Positions 15,895 to 24,505 of a DNA stretch of 60,795 nt are shown piece after piece. This DNA is from Candidatus Dormiibacterota bacterium (GTDB lineage Bacteria; Chloroflexota; Dormibacteria; Aeolococcales; Aeolococcaceae). The DNA lies in assembly GCA_036495095.1 (NCBI GenBank), contig DASXNK010000206.1, positions 1-60,795 of the forward strand. Reading direction: 5' to 3'. Both the position numbers and the translations under genes were made by a program. Under the pieces are notes generated by a model. That model did no database searches and had not been told where the DNA came from. It was given only the letters and a program-made list of their open reading frames with translations. Within the stretch, counting starts at the first letter, position 1. Every line of letters begins with the position of its first letter.

Positions 15895-17508
15895 CTAGGC
15901 GCTGCTCCCCGCCGGTGTCGCCACCGGCGCGGCGGCGGTGCCGGCGCCGCGGATGAGGTCGGCCGCCTTCTCCGCGATGGCGATGGTGGGGGCGTTGGTG
16001 TTGCCCCGCACGATCGTCGGCATGATCGAGGCGTCCACCACCCGGAGCCCGTCCACCCCGTGCACCCGCAGCTCCGAGCTGACGACGGCGCCGGGGTCGG
16101 ATCCCATCCTGCAGGTCCCGGCGGGGTGGTAGTTGGTGAGGGTGCACCGGGCCAGGAAGGCGCGCACATCCCGGTCGGACAGCGAGTCCGGCACCTGGTA
16201 CGGGCTCTCGCAGTAGCGGTCGAGCTCCGGCCGCCCGCCGATCTCCATCAGCAGGCGGATGCCGTCGCTCATGCTGCGCATGTCGTTCGGCTCGGTGAAG
16301 TAGTTGTGCCGGATCACCGGCTTGGCGGTGGGATCCGCCGAGGCGAGCACCACCTCGCCGCGGCTGTCGGGCTTCAGGATGCAGGTGACGATCGTGAACC
16401 CGTGGTCGGGTGGCGCCGTCAGCCCCTCGTCGAGGTACATCACCGGGGCGGCGAGCAGCTGGATGTCGGGCGCCGGCATGCCCGCCTGGGTGCGGTGGAA
16501 ACCACCCGCCTCGGCGATGTTCGAGGTCAGCGGCCCGGTGCCGCTCTCGACGAAGGCCTGCAGGTTCTCGGCGGTGGCGGCGGTGAGCAGCGAGACCGGC
16601 TCGGAGGTGGTCCACACCGCCCCGCAGAGGGGGTGGTCCTGGAGGTTCCGGCCGACCCCGGGGAGGTCGGCGACCACCGGGATCTGCAGGCGGCCCAGCG
16701 CCTCGGCGGGCCCGATGCCGGACAGCATCAGCAGCTGCGGCGAGTTGTAGGCGCCGCCCGCGAGGATCACCTCGCGGCTGGCCCGGAACTCGAGGGTCTC
16801 GCCGAGCCGGCGGCCGGTGACGCCGGTGGCGCGGCCGCCCTCGACGAGCACGCGGTGGACCTGGACCCAGGTCTCGACGGTGAGGTTCGGCCGTCCCATC
16901 GCCGGGTGCAGGTAGCCGATCGCGGCGCTGCAGCGGCGGCCGTCCCGCTGGGTCACCTGGTGGAGGCCGACGCCGTCCTGCTCGGCGCCGTTGAAGTCGT
17001 CGTTCAGGGCCAGCCCGGCCCCCTGGGCGGCCTCGAGGAAGGCCGGCATCATCACGTTCCGGGAGCGGCCGTCGGACACCGCCAGCGGCCCGCCCACGCC
17101 GTGGTACTCGGAGGCGCCGCGCTCGTTGTCCTCCGCCCTCCGGAAGTAGGGGAGGATGCCGTCGTACCCCCAGCCGGCGTTGCCGAGCTCCTCCCACTCG
17201 TCGTAGTCGACCCGGTTTCCGCGCATGTAGATCATCGCGTTGCACGACGAGCAGCCGCCCAGGGTCCGGCCCCGGGGGAGGTAGATGCGGCGGCCGTTGC
17301 AGAGCGGCTCGGGGGCGCTCGAGTAGTCCCAGTCGAGCGCAGTCTTGAACAGGCCGCCGAAGGCCACGGGGACGTGGATGCTGTCGAGGGTGTCGGGTCC
17401 ACCGGCCTCGACCACCAGGACGCTGACGTCCGGGTCCTCGCTCAGCCGCGACGCCAGCACGCAGCCGGCCGACCCCGCCCCCACGATGATGTAGTCGTAC
17501 ACGGTCAT
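15895..17508 (-). CDS. GMC-family FAD oxidoreductase (choline dehydrogenase-like)
   Basis: 537 residues from ATG 17508, behind repeated AGGAG. FAD-binding Rossmann motif 'YIIVGAGSAGCVLASRLSE' at 5-23, GMC signature 1 around 'LPRGRTLGGCSSCNAMIYMR', signature 2 'GAYNSPQLLMLSGIG', and the active-site end 'NYHPAGTCRMG' plus 'GNTNAPTIAIAEKAA'. Such enzymes oxidise primary alcohols, some through to the acid. It is the last gene of an operon with an epoxide hydrolase (32 bases upstream) and a histidine kinase, suggesting that its substrate is the diol produced by the hydrolase. Cytoplasmic or membrane-peripheral. Confidence 0.9.
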   Translation of the reverse strand: MTVYDYIIVGAGSAGCVLASRLSEDPDVSVLVVEAGGPDTLDSIHVPVAFGGLFKTALDWDYSSAPEPLCNGRRIYLPRGRTLGGCSSCNAMIYMRGNRVDYDEWEELGNAGWGYDGILPYFRRAEDNERGASEYHGVGGPLAVSDGRSRNVMMPAFLEAAQGAGLALNDDFNGAEQDGVGLHQVTQRDGRRCSAAIGYLHPAMGRPNLTVETWVQVHRVLVEGGRATGVTGRRLGETLEFRASREVILAGGAYNSPQLLMLSGIGPAEALGRLQIPVVADLPGVGRNLQDHPLCGAVWTTSEPVSLLTAATAENLQAFVESGTGPLTSNIAEAGGFHRTQAGMPAPDIQLLAAPVMYLDEGLTAPPDHGFTIVTCILKPDSRGEVVLASADPTAKPVIRHNYFTEPNDMRSMSDGIRLLMEIGGRPELDRYCESPYQVPDSLSDRDVRAFLARCTLTNYHPAGTCRMGSDPGAVVSSELRVHGVDGLRVVDASIMPTIVRGNTNAPTIAIAEKAADLIRGAGTAAAPVATPAGSSA

Positions 17509-17539
17509 CTCCTCTCCTCTCCTGGTGCCGGGATCGTGA

Positions 17540-18445
17540 TCAGCCGGCGTGCGCGGGCACGGGCGAGCCGATGAAGTCGAGGACCAGACGGTTCACCTCG
17601 TCGGGCCTCTCCAGCTGCATGAAGTGCCCGCAGTCCTCGAGCACCTCGACCCGGCACTCGGCGGTGCAGTAGGCGGCGCCCTCGTGGAAGTGCTCGGGGA
17701 TGAAGAGGCCGTCGTCGGCACCGGCCATGAACAGCGCCGGGGCGCCGAGGTTCTCGCCGGTGGTCGCCATCTGGGCCTCGATGAGGTCGTCCGACTGGCG
17801 GGTGCCGTCGACGGTGCATCGGTAGTAGCCGACCGCCGCCTCGAACACCTCGGGGCGCGACAGCATGGCGCGGATCCGGGCCATGTCGTCGGGGTCGATC
17901 GCCAGCCCCGGTGACCAGTCGCGCCAGATGTTCTCGATGGCGGCGCAGTCGTCCCCGCTGAACGACATCTCGTAGATGCCGGGCAGCTGGAGGTACCACA
18001 TGTACCAGGAGCGCTTCATCTGCTCCCAGTCGGTGATCAGCTTCTGGAACGCGAGCGCGTTCTGCGGGACCGCCATGCAGACCACCTTCGCCATCCGCTC
18101 GGGAGCGAGGATGCCGGCGCCGCAGGAGGCGACCGATCCCCAATCGTGACCGATGATCACCGAGCGCTGATCGCCGCCGAGGGCGTCGAGCAGCGCCAGG
18201 GCGTCCAGCGCCAGGGTGGCGCACTGGTACTGGTTGTCGGGGGCGAGGCCGGTGGGGTGGTAGCCGCGCATCCACGGCGCCACCGCGTGCCAGCCGGCGG
18301 CGGCGAGGGCGGGGAGCATGTGCCGGAAGGTGGGCGCGTGGTCGGGGAAGCCGTGCAGGCAGAGCGCGAGCGGACCTCCCTTCGGCCCCGCGTCGATGTA
18401 GGCGAAGTCGATCCCGTTGGCGTGGACGCGTCCCGTCGGCTCCAT
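17540..18445 (-). CDS. Epoxide hydrolase-type alpha/beta hydrolase
   Basis: 301 residues. Oxyanion motif HGFPDH at 31-36; nucleophile Asp101 in GHDWGS. The Asp (not Ser) and the Trp after it are typical of soluble epoxide hydrolases and separate it from esterases; fluoroacetate dehalogenases have Arg there. The acid is probably Asp244 (AGADDG) and the base His274 (DCGHF). ATG 18445 starts six bases after the kinase stop. Expected reaction: epoxide + water -> vicinal diol. A haloalkane dehalogenase remains possible. Middle gene of the operon 19876->15895. Confidence 0.85.
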   Translation of the reverse strand: MEPTGRVHANGIDFAYIDAGPKGGPLALCLHGFPDHAPTFRHMLPALAAAGWHAVAPWMRGYHPTGLAPDNQYQCATLALDALALLDALGGDQRSVIIGHDWGSVASCGAGILAPERMAKVVCMAVPQNALAFQKLITDWEQMKRSWYMWYLQLPGIYEMSFSGDDCAAIENIWRDWSPGLAIDPDDMARIRAMLSRPEVFEAAVGYYRCTVDGTRQSDDLIEAQMATTGENLGAPALFMAGADDGLFIPEHFHEGAAYCTAECRVEVLEDCGHFMQLERPDEVNRLVLDFIGSPVPAHAG

Positions 18446-18451
18446 GTCTGC

Positions 18452-19660
18452 TCACCCCCTGAGTGATCTGCTGTCGATGTCGTCGTCGTGGCGCGGGATG
18501 GTGCCCCGCAGGGTGGTGCCGCCGTCCTGGTTGCGCACCAGGTCGAGCTCGCCGCCGACCCGCTCCAGCCGCCGCCGGAGCGATGCGATGCCGTAGTGGC
18601 GGCCGTCGCGGGGCAGGTCGCAGGGCACGATGTCGTCGGGCAGCCCGCAGCCGTCGTCCTGGACGAGCACGTCGGTGCCCTCCGGGCCGTGGTGCAGGGT
18701 GACCAGCACGCTGGTGGCGCCGGCGTGCCGGGCGGCGTTGTGCAGCCCCTCGCGCACCACCGCCAGCAGCGCCGCCTCCTGCTGCGCGCTCAGCGCCACC
18801 GGCGGCCCGATCACGGCGAGGTCGGCGGGCAGCCCGGTGCAGTCGGAGAAACAGCCCACGTCGACCCCGATCGCGGCCGCCAGCCCGTCCCCGGCGCGCG
18901 CCGGGGCGAGGGCGTGCAGCGCCTCGCGCAGCGACGAGGCGGCGCGCGAGGCCTGGGCCTCGACCAGCTCGAGCTGCGCGGCGAGGTCCTCGGCGGCGGG
19001 ATCCAGCCCGGCCCGCGCCCGGTGGGCGGCGGCCCCGATGCCGAAGAGCAGCGGGGCGACGTGGTCGTGGAGGTCTCGGGAGATCCGCTGCCGCTCGGCC
19101 TCGACGCCGAGCCGCTGGGCGCGCTCGGCGTGGAGGGCGGCGCCGAGGGCCGGGCCGGCGGTGGCGGCGAGCTCGCGGGTCACCGCGGCGACCCGGTCGC
19201 CGAGGTGGCCGGCGGAGCGGTTCACGGAGTAGAGGACGCCGATCACCTGCTCGCGGAAGCGCAGCGGCACGCAGACGATGGCGTGGACGCCCTCGCCCCG
19301 CACCACCCGGTCGATCAGATCCTCGGAGACCTCGGGCTCGGTGCCGAGGTCGGCGACCGCCACCGGCCTGCCCGAGCGCAGCACCCGGCCGCCGGCGCCG
19401 TCGCCGGCGCGCACCCGGAGGCCGCGCACCTCCGCGGTGCGCACCCGCCAGGCGCCGCGCATCACCAGCAGCTCCGGCTCCTCGCGGATCGCCATCGCGG
19501 TGGCGTCGGTGGCGGTGATCGCCCCCAGCGCACGCGCGGTCCGGGTGGCGATCACCGCGGCGTCGAGCAGTCCGACGATGCGCCGAGAGGCCCGCGACAG
19601 CCGCACCATGTCGTCGATCGCCAGCCCGGCGCGGTCCTCGACGGCGCTGCGGCGGCCCAC
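18452..19660 (-). CDS. GAF-domain sensor histidine kinase, HisKA_3 (NarX/DesK-like) type
   Basis: 402 residues from GTG 19660. A GAF domain covers about 25-185 ('GDGAGGRVLRSGRPVAVADL', 'HAIVCVPLRFREQVIGVLYS'). The dimerisation helix carries the phospho-acceptor His in 'ERQRISRDLHDHVAPLLFGI' (about 213-232). The ATPase domain has the N box 'REGLHNAARHAGAT' and G boxes 'VQDDGCGLP' and 'HYGIASLRRRLERVGGE'. No membrane helix: it senses a cytoplasmic ligand through GAF. No receiver-type response regulator is adjacent; the LAL protein next door has a LuxR HTH but no receiver. It starts four bases after the small upstream gene. Confidence 0.85.
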   Translation of the reverse strand: MGRRSAVEDRAGLAIDDMVRLSRASRRIVGLLDAAVIATRTARALGAITATDATAMAIREEPELLVMRGAWRVRTAEVRGLRVRAGDGAGGRVLRSGRPVAVADLGTEPEVSEDLIDRVVRGEGVHAIVCVPLRFREQVIGVLYSVNRSAGHLGDRVAAVTRELAATAGPALGAALHAERAQRLGVEAERQRISRDLHDHVAPLLFGIGAAAHRARAGLDPAAEDLAAQLELVEAQASRAASSLREALHALAPARAGDGLAAAIGVDVGCFSDCTGLPADLAVIGPPVALSAQQEAALLAVVREGLHNAARHAGATSVLVTLHHGPEGTDVLVQDDGCGLPDDIVPCDLPRDGRHYGIASLRRRLERVGGELDLVRNQDGGTTLRGTIPRHDDDIDSRSLRG

Positions 19661-19663
19661 CAG

Positions 19664-19876
19664 CTACAGCAGACCGGGGAGGGGCCACTCCTCCCGGTCG
19701 TCCGGGAGCGGCTCGGCGGCGGGGTCGAGCGGCGGTGGCTCGAGCAGGCTCAGCAGCTCCATCCAGCCGCTGAACGGCATCGCGTGGACCGCGCCCCCCC
19801 GCCGGAGCAGGCCCTCGACGCGGTTGTCCGCGGTCCGCCGCAGATCGATGACGTAGCGCACCGCCGACCTCGTCAT
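19664..19876 (-). CDS. Small protein leading the kinase/epoxide hydrolase operon
   Basis: 70 residues from ATG 19876. Short beta strands ('VRYVIDLRRTADNRVEGLLR', 'AVHAMPFSGWMELLSLLEP') and an acidic Pro-rich tail. It resembles small uncharacterised proteins with a '..L.R..GR..PFSG..EL...LE' pattern in Actinobacteria and Chloroflexota (from memory). The stop is three bases before the kinase GTG. It is the first gene after the shared promoter, with a very short predicted leader and no Shine-Dalgarno. Confidence 0.55.
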   Translation of the reverse strand: MTRSAVRYVIDLRRTADNRVEGLLRRGGAVHAMPFSGWMELLSLLEPPPLDPAAEPLPDDREEWPLPGLL

Positions 19877-19897
19877 CCGGGTTCGTCCGACGCCGCG

Positions 19898-19989
19898 ATC
19901 GTAGGCGGGCGGCGGCCGGGTGACGACACGGGGGTCCGTAGTTCACTGCGGCGCCACGGTCGCGCCCGACCCACGGAAACCGGTGGGCG
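19898..19989 (-). promoter_or_regulatory. Shared regulon promoter, copy B (small protein-kinase-epoxide hydrolase-GMC operon)
   Basis: Three blocks in the direction of transcription. First, CGCCCACCGGTTTCCGTGGG and following (from 19989), an imperfect palindrome. Second, TACGGACCCCCGTGTCGTCA (from 19940). Third, a -10-like TACGAT (19903-19898) followed by CGCGGCGTC. The same three blocks occur at 22841-22931 with spacings of 49/48 and 37/37 bases. The -35 position reads TCGTCA, weak, as expected for an activator-dependent promoter. The distal block begins directly after the stop of the LAL gene. Confidence 0.75.
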
Positions 19990-22779
19990 TCAGCTCTGGA
20001 TGAGCCGCGCCGCCAGCTGGCTCCTCGAGCCCACCCCGAGCTTCGAGTAGATGTTCTTCAGGTGGTACTCGACGGTGTTGACGCTGACCACCAGCTGGGC
20101 GGCGACCTCCCGGTTGCTCAGCCCCTGCGCCACCCGGCGGGCGACCGCGAGCTCCTGGGGGGTGAGGCTCGCCCGCACCCCGGCGCCGCCCGAGGCGCTG
20201 ACCACCCCGGCCACGGCGAGCTCGCGGTCGACGGCCTCGAGGTAGGGCCGGGCGCCGAGCTGGAGGAAGCGCTCCCGGGCCGCCCTCAGGTGTGCCACCG
20301 CCGCCGCCCGCTTGCCGGCGCGGCGGAGGAAGCGGCCGTGGGCGGCCTCCAGCCGGGCCCGGTCGAAGGGGATGGACACCGCCTCGGCGTGGCCGTGGCC
20401 GGCGTGGAAGGCGGCGGTCGCGGCATCGCCGCGCCGGCGCGCCGCCTCGAGGTTGCCCCGCACCCGGGCGGCGTTGACCAGCGCCGAGCGCCGCCCGCGG
20501 GCCGCCGCCCGTTCCTCGAAGGGCACCAGCACCGCCTCGGCCTCGTCGAGGCGGCGCAGCCCGATCAGCGCCTCGGCGAGCAGCTCCTGCCAAGGCCACC
20601 GGCCGCCGGGCTCGTCGATGCCCTCGCGGTCGGGCATGTCCCGGATCGGCAGCAGGGCCTCGACCACCGCCGCGTGGTCGGCGCCGGCGGCGGCGATCTG
20701 GGCACGGGCGATGCCGACGTCGGCGACGCTGTTGTCGTCATCGATCATCCGCGCGTACCGCGCCGCGGCGTCGGCGTGGGCGTGGGCGGCGGCGGAGTCG
20801 CCGCGGCCGGCGAGGGGCGCGGCGGCGGTGGCGTGGGTCCAGCTCAGCGTCCAGACGTGGTCGGCGTCCTCGCACAGCGAGGTGGCCAGGGTGGCATGGG
20901 CGATGGCGTCGTCCCACGCCCCGAGCCGGTACTCGACCGCCCCGAGGAAGCAGATGCTCGCGAACTGCATCATGAAGGGGCCCCAGCGTGCCGCCGCCGG
21001 CGCCAGCGCGGTGAAGTCCTCGCAGGCGCCGGCGAGGTCGTCGGTCATGAAGCGCATCAGGCCGCGCGCGTACATCGGCTGGACGTCGTCGGCGCCGAGG
21101 TCGCGCGGTGACCGGGGGAGGAAGGCGATCTCGCTCAGCCCCTCCTCGGACCGGCCGGCGTAGGCGAGCCCGTAGGCGAGGGTGTACCAGGGCGCGAGCT
21201 GCTGGCTCGTGCCCGCCGCCGCGGCCAGGGCGCGGCGCGCCCAGGTGACCAGCTGCGGGCCCCGCGAGCGCCGCACCAGCACCAGGGCGACGTCGGAGGC
21301 GATCTTGCTGGCGAGCTGCCGGTCGCCGCCGGAGTCGCGCGCCTCCCAGGCGGCGAGGAGCAGCTTCTCGCCCTCGACCGGGCGGCCGGAGTGGAAGGCG
21401 AGGCGTCCCAGCAGGTAGCGCGGGTAGGGGCCGTCCGCACAGCCGCGGACCTCTCCCGCGAAGGCCGCGGCGCGGGCCACCTCGCCGCCGACGAGCAGGA
21501 GGTCGACGCTCTCGAGCAGGCGCCGCTCGCGTCCCTCGCCGGGCGGGCTGAGCCGGCTCGCCCGCAGCATCGCCGCCGCCGCCCGGGGGGTGGCACCCCG
21601 GCCCGCCTCCCGCCGCGCGTAGTCGGCGAGGTCGCCGGCGAGCACCTCGTCCTCCTCGAACGCGGCCGCGCTCCGGTGGAACAGCGACGCCGACTCCTCG
21701 CCGATCAGCTCGGCGGCGCGGAGGTGCAGCGCCGCCCGCCGCGCCGGCCCGATGTCGTGGTAGACGGCCGCCCGGGTCAGCGCATGGGGGAAGGCGACGG
21801 CGTGCTCGCTCTCGAGGTTGCGCGGCTCCAGCAGCCGGGCCGCCATCGCGCCCTCGAGCGCGGTCAGCGGCTCGTCGACCCCGCCGAGGCGCTGGGCGAG
21901 GGCGAGCGGGCACTGCAGGCCGAGCACCGAGGCGGCGACCACCAGCCGGCACACGTCCGGGGAGCAGCCGGCCAGCCGGCTGAGCACCTGCACGCTGAAC
22001 GAGCGCGGCGAGGGGAGGGGCGCGTCGGAGGCGCGGAGCAGCCGCTCCAGGGGCAGCTCCTCGAGCAGCGCGCGGACGTGGAGCGGGTTGCCGCCGGAGT
22101 GGTCGCGGAGCTGCTCGGCGAGCTCCACCGGCAGGTTGCCGGCGATGACGCCGCTGGCCAGCTCCTGGAGCTCGGTGGCGTCGAGGCCGCGCAGCCGCAG
22201 GTGGACGCCGCGCTCGCCGGTGAAGAGCCGGCGCAGCCCCTCGGGGAGGCGGGCATCCTCGTCGCGGATGGCGACGACGGCGAGGACGCGGTCGGCCTGG
22301 AGCCGCCGCAGCGCGAAGAGCAGGGCGAGCAGCGAGGGCAGGTCGGCCCACTGGGCGTCGTCCACGACCACCGCCACCGGGCCGTCCGCCTGGAGACGGC
22401 CGAGCAGGTCGACCAGCGCGGCGCCGATCGTGAACGCCTCCGGGCTCTGGGAGGACGTCTGGCCGAGCGAGGCGAGCTCGTCCGGCAGCGGCACCCGGGC
22501 GGAGCGGGCCAGCTGCTCGGCGACTCCGTAGGGCAGCAGGTGCTCCTCGTGCTCGCCGCCGGCGCGGAGCACGCGCACCCCGGTGGCGCCGGCGAGGAAG
22601 CGCTGCAGCAGGGTGGTCTTGCCCATCCCCGGAGCCCCCTCGACGAGCACGAAGCAGGGGCTGCCCCCGTCCGCCTCCTCCAGCGCCACGCGCAGCAGGC
22701 CGAGCTCATCCAGCCGCCCGACGAAGGCCTCCGCCCGCAGCCAGCGCCCCTCCCGCGTCCCGGTGGTCCCGGTGCTCAC
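19990..22779 (-). CDS. LAL-type LuxR family transcriptional activator
   Basis: 929 residues from GTG 22779. AAA/STAND ATPase domain at the N terminus with Walker A GAPGMGKTT (48-56) and Walker B 'VAVVVDDAQW' (about 135-145). Helical tetratricopeptide-like repeats fill 400-850. A LuxR-type helix-turn-helix ends the protein ('LTPQELAVARRVAQGLSNRE', 'NTVEYHLKNIYSKLGV'). Such LAL (MalT-like) proteins bind a small ligand and ATP and then activate catabolic operons. The gene lies between two operons that start with the same promoter, one copy touching its stop codon and one upstream of its start, which makes it the obvious candidate activator. Confidence 0.92.
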   Translation of the reverse strand: MSTGTTGTREGRWLRAEAFVGRLDELGLLRVALEEADGGSPCFVLVEGAPGMGKTTLLQRFLAGATGVRVLRAGGEHEEHLLPYGVAEQLARSARVPLPDELASLGQTSSQSPEAFTIGAALVDLLGRLQADGPVAVVVDDAQWADLPSLLALLFALRRLQADRVLAVVAIRDEDARLPEGLRRLFTGERGVHLRLRGLDATELQELASGVIAGNLPVELAEQLRDHSGGNPLHVRALLEELPLERLLRASDAPLPSPRSFSVQVLSRLAGCSPDVCRLVVAASVLGLQCPLALAQRLGGVDEPLTALEGAMAARLLEPRNLESEHAVAFPHALTRAAVYHDIGPARRAALHLRAAELIGEESASLFHRSAAAFEEDEVLAGDLADYARREAGRGATPRAAAAMLRASRLSPPGEGRERRLLESVDLLLVGGEVARAAAFAGEVRGCADGPYPRYLLGRLAFHSGRPVEGEKLLLAAWEARDSGGDRQLASKIASDVALVLVRRSRGPQLVTWARRALAAAAGTSQQLAPWYTLAYGLAYAGRSEEGLSEIAFLPRSPRDLGADDVQPMYARGLMRFMTDDLAGACEDFTALAPAAARWGPFMMQFASICFLGAVEYRLGAWDDAIAHATLATSLCEDADHVWTLSWTHATAAAPLAGRGDSAAAHAHADAAARYARMIDDDNSVADVGIARAQIAAAGADHAAVVEALLPIRDMPDREGIDEPGGRWPWQELLAEALIGLRRLDEAEAVLVPFEERAAARGRRSALVNAARVRGNLEAARRRGDAATAAFHAGHGHAEAVSIPFDRARLEAAHGRFLRRAGKRAAAVAHLRAARERFLQLGARPYLEAVDRELAVAGVVSASGGAGVRASLTPQELAVARRVAQGLSNREVAAQLVVSVNTVEYHLKNIYSKLGVGSRSQLAARLIQS

Positions 22780-22840
22780 CGGCCAACGGTAGCATCGGCC
22801 GCAGCGACGCCGAGATCGGCCTCGGGGGGAGAGCCGGGGC

Positions 22841-22931
22841 GGCCCACGGGTTTCCGTGAGCCGGGCCGCCGCCCGTCCCGGCGGTGACTACGGACGCCGG
22901 TGTCGCCATCGGGCGCATCCCTTCGTAGGAT
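22841..22931 (+). promoter_or_regulatory. Shared regulon promoter, copy A (diiron oxygenase/2-oxoacid dehydrogenase operon)
   Basis: Block 1 GGCCCACGGGTTTCCGTGAG at 22841-22860; block 2 TACGGACGCCGGTGTCGCCA at 22889-22908; block 3 TAGGAT at 22926-22931 followed by CGCCGCGTC. Identity to copy B is about 22/26, 17/20 and 13/15 over the three blocks. The DNA between blocks is not conserved, so selection on the blocks is likely. Block 1 is also about 60 bases upstream of the divergent LAL start and may autoregulate it. Confidence 0.75.
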
Positions 22932-22964
22932 CGCCGCGTCCGGATGCCACGGGGAGTCGGTGTG

Positions 22965-24491
22965 ATGATCAACACGGTCGAGGCCCACCAGCGAGTCAAG
23001 GACCTGGAGTGGTCGCCGTCGTACACGGTCCCCCGCGATCGCTACCCCACCAAGTACCGGATCCCCCCCAGGACCAAGGACCCGTTCCGCACCCTGATCC
23101 GCGACTACTGCTCGATGGAGCAGGAGAAGGACGACCGCCAGTACGGCTCGCTCGAGGACGTCCTCGCCCGCACCGACGCCCCGCAGCACACCGAGCGCCG
23201 CTGGCTGGAGATCCTCAAGGCGGTGCTGCCGATGGTCAACTTCGCCGAGTACGCGGCGATGAAGAGCTGCGCCCAGCTGGTCGACACCGTGTCCAACCAG
23301 GAGCTGCGCCAGGGCTACCAGGCCCAGATGATCGACGAGGTCCGGCACACCCATCAGGAGATGTACCTGAGCCGCTACTTCGCCAAGCGCGCCCCCGACC
23401 CCGAGGGCTTCGCCCAGGGGCAGCGCTTCAAGGGCCAGAACATCTTCGGCCGGGCCTCGCGCAGCGCCTTCGAGACGTTCTTCATGGGCGACCCGATCGA
23501 GGGGGTGATGAACCTCCAGGTGGTCACCGAGACCGCGTACACCAACCCGCTCTTCGTGGCCATGACCGAGATGGCCGCGGCCCAGGGCGACCAGGTCACC
23601 CCCGGCGTCTTCCTCAGCATCCAGTCGGACGAGGCCCGGCACATGGCCAACGGCTACAGCACCCTGGCCGCGGTCATCTCCGACGCCGCCAACCACGAGT
23701 ACCTCCAGGACGACTTCGACCGCGGTTTCTGGCGGCAGCACAACTTCCTCGACACCTTCCTCGGCGCCGTCTACGACTACTCGCAGGTGCAGCGCGGCGC
23801 CAGCTACCACGAGCGCTGGCGGGAGTGGGTCGGCGAGGACTGGGCGGGCTCGTTCATCGCCAAGCTCGAGCCCTTCGGGCTGCGGGCGCCGAGCGATTTC
23901 GCCCTCGCCGAGCAGCGGGTGCCCTGGATGTCCCACAGCATGTTCATGGTCGCGGTGGGCGGCTGGCCGCTGATGTACTGGCGGCAGTCGCCGCTCACCG
24001 ACGCCGACATGGAGTGGTTCGAGGAGAAGTACCCGGGCTGGTACGACAACTACGGGTGGTTCTACGAGGGCATGCGCGAGATGCAGGAGCCCGGATCGGG
24101 CAACCCCTTCCTGCTCTTCCCGGAGATGCCGCCGGTCTGCCGGGTCTGCCAGCTGCCGTGCATCCTGCCCCGCCTCGACATCAACGACCTCCGCATCAGG
24201 GAGCACGCCGGGCGGCGCCACGCCTTCTGCTCGGCGCCGTGCGAGCGGTTCTTCGACCAGGAGCCGCTGCGCTATCTCGGCTACCGGAGCTTCTGGGAGA
24301 TCTGGGACGGCACCGGGCTCGACGAGTACATCGTGAAGCAGGGGATGCTGCGGGCCGACGGGAAGACCCTCATCCCCCAGCCGCACCTCTCCGACGACCC
24401 GAGGATGATGTGGACGCTCGACGACATCCGGGCGCTCGACTACGAGATCCGCGACCCGCTGCAGAACCCCGACTCCATCTATCTCATCTAG
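22965..24491 (+). CDS. Soluble diiron monooxygenase, hydroxylase alpha subunit (PrmA/MimA-like)
   Basis: 508 residues from ATG 22965 (GGGGAG eight bases upstream); an earlier in-frame ATG at 22944 would fall almost at the predicted transcript start. Diiron ligands by family pattern: Glu95 (NFAEYA), Glu125 and His128 (DEVRH), Glu189 (TETAYTN), Glu223 and His226 (SDEARH). The C-terminal third has CRVCQLPC and FCSAPC, the YHS-like Cys cluster of propane/toluene monooxygenase large subunits, and 'KTLIPQPHL' near the end. Family members hydroxylate alkanes or epoxidise alkenes with a beta subunit, coupling protein and reductase. None of these is in the window. Confidence 0.88.
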   Translation: MINTVEAHQRVKDLEWSPSYTVPRDRYPTKYRIPPRTKDPFRTLIRDYCSMEQEKDDRQYGSLEDVLARTDAPQHTERRWLEILKAVLPMVNFAEYAAMKSCAQLVDTVSNQELRQGYQAQMIDEVRHTHQEMYLSRYFAKRAPDPEGFAQGQRFKGQNIFGRASRSAFETFFMGDPIEGVMNLQVVTETAYTNPLFVAMTEMAAAQGDQVTPGVFLSIQSDEARHMANGYSTLAAVISDAANHEYLQDDFDRGFWRQHNFLDTFLGAVYDYSQVQRGASYHERWREWVGEDWAGSFIAKLEPFGLRAPSDFALAEQRVPWMSHSMFMVAVGGWPLMYWRQSPLTDADMEWFEEKYPGWYDNYGWFYEGMREMQEPGSGNPFLLFPEMPPVCRVCQLPCILPRLDINDLRIREHAGRRHAFCSAPCERFFDQEPLRYLGYRSFWEIWDGTGLDEYIVKQGMLRADGKTLIPQPHLSDDPRMMWTLDDIRALDYEIRDPLQNPDSIYLI

Positions 24492-24505
24492 GCGAGGATT
24501 GGCGG

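Noticed and set aside
17540-18445. Fluoroacetate/haloacid dehalogenase
   Set aside because: The nucleophile motif is HDWG, as in epoxide hydrolases. Fluoroacetate dehalogenases have HDRG. Haloalkane dehalogenase is not fully excluded.
17505-19946. 813-codon minus-strand open frame
   Set aside because: Out-of-frame shadow of the kinase and epoxide hydrolase genes; Arg/Pro/Gly-rich, no motif.
19990-22779. LAL protein as the cognate response regulator of the GAF kinase
   Set aside because: It has no receiver domain, so phosphotransfer is not expected; control through ligand/ATP is more likely.
22776-24386. 536-codon minus-strand open frame
   Set aside because: Antisense to the diiron monooxygenase, whose ligands and motifs are clear on the plus strand.
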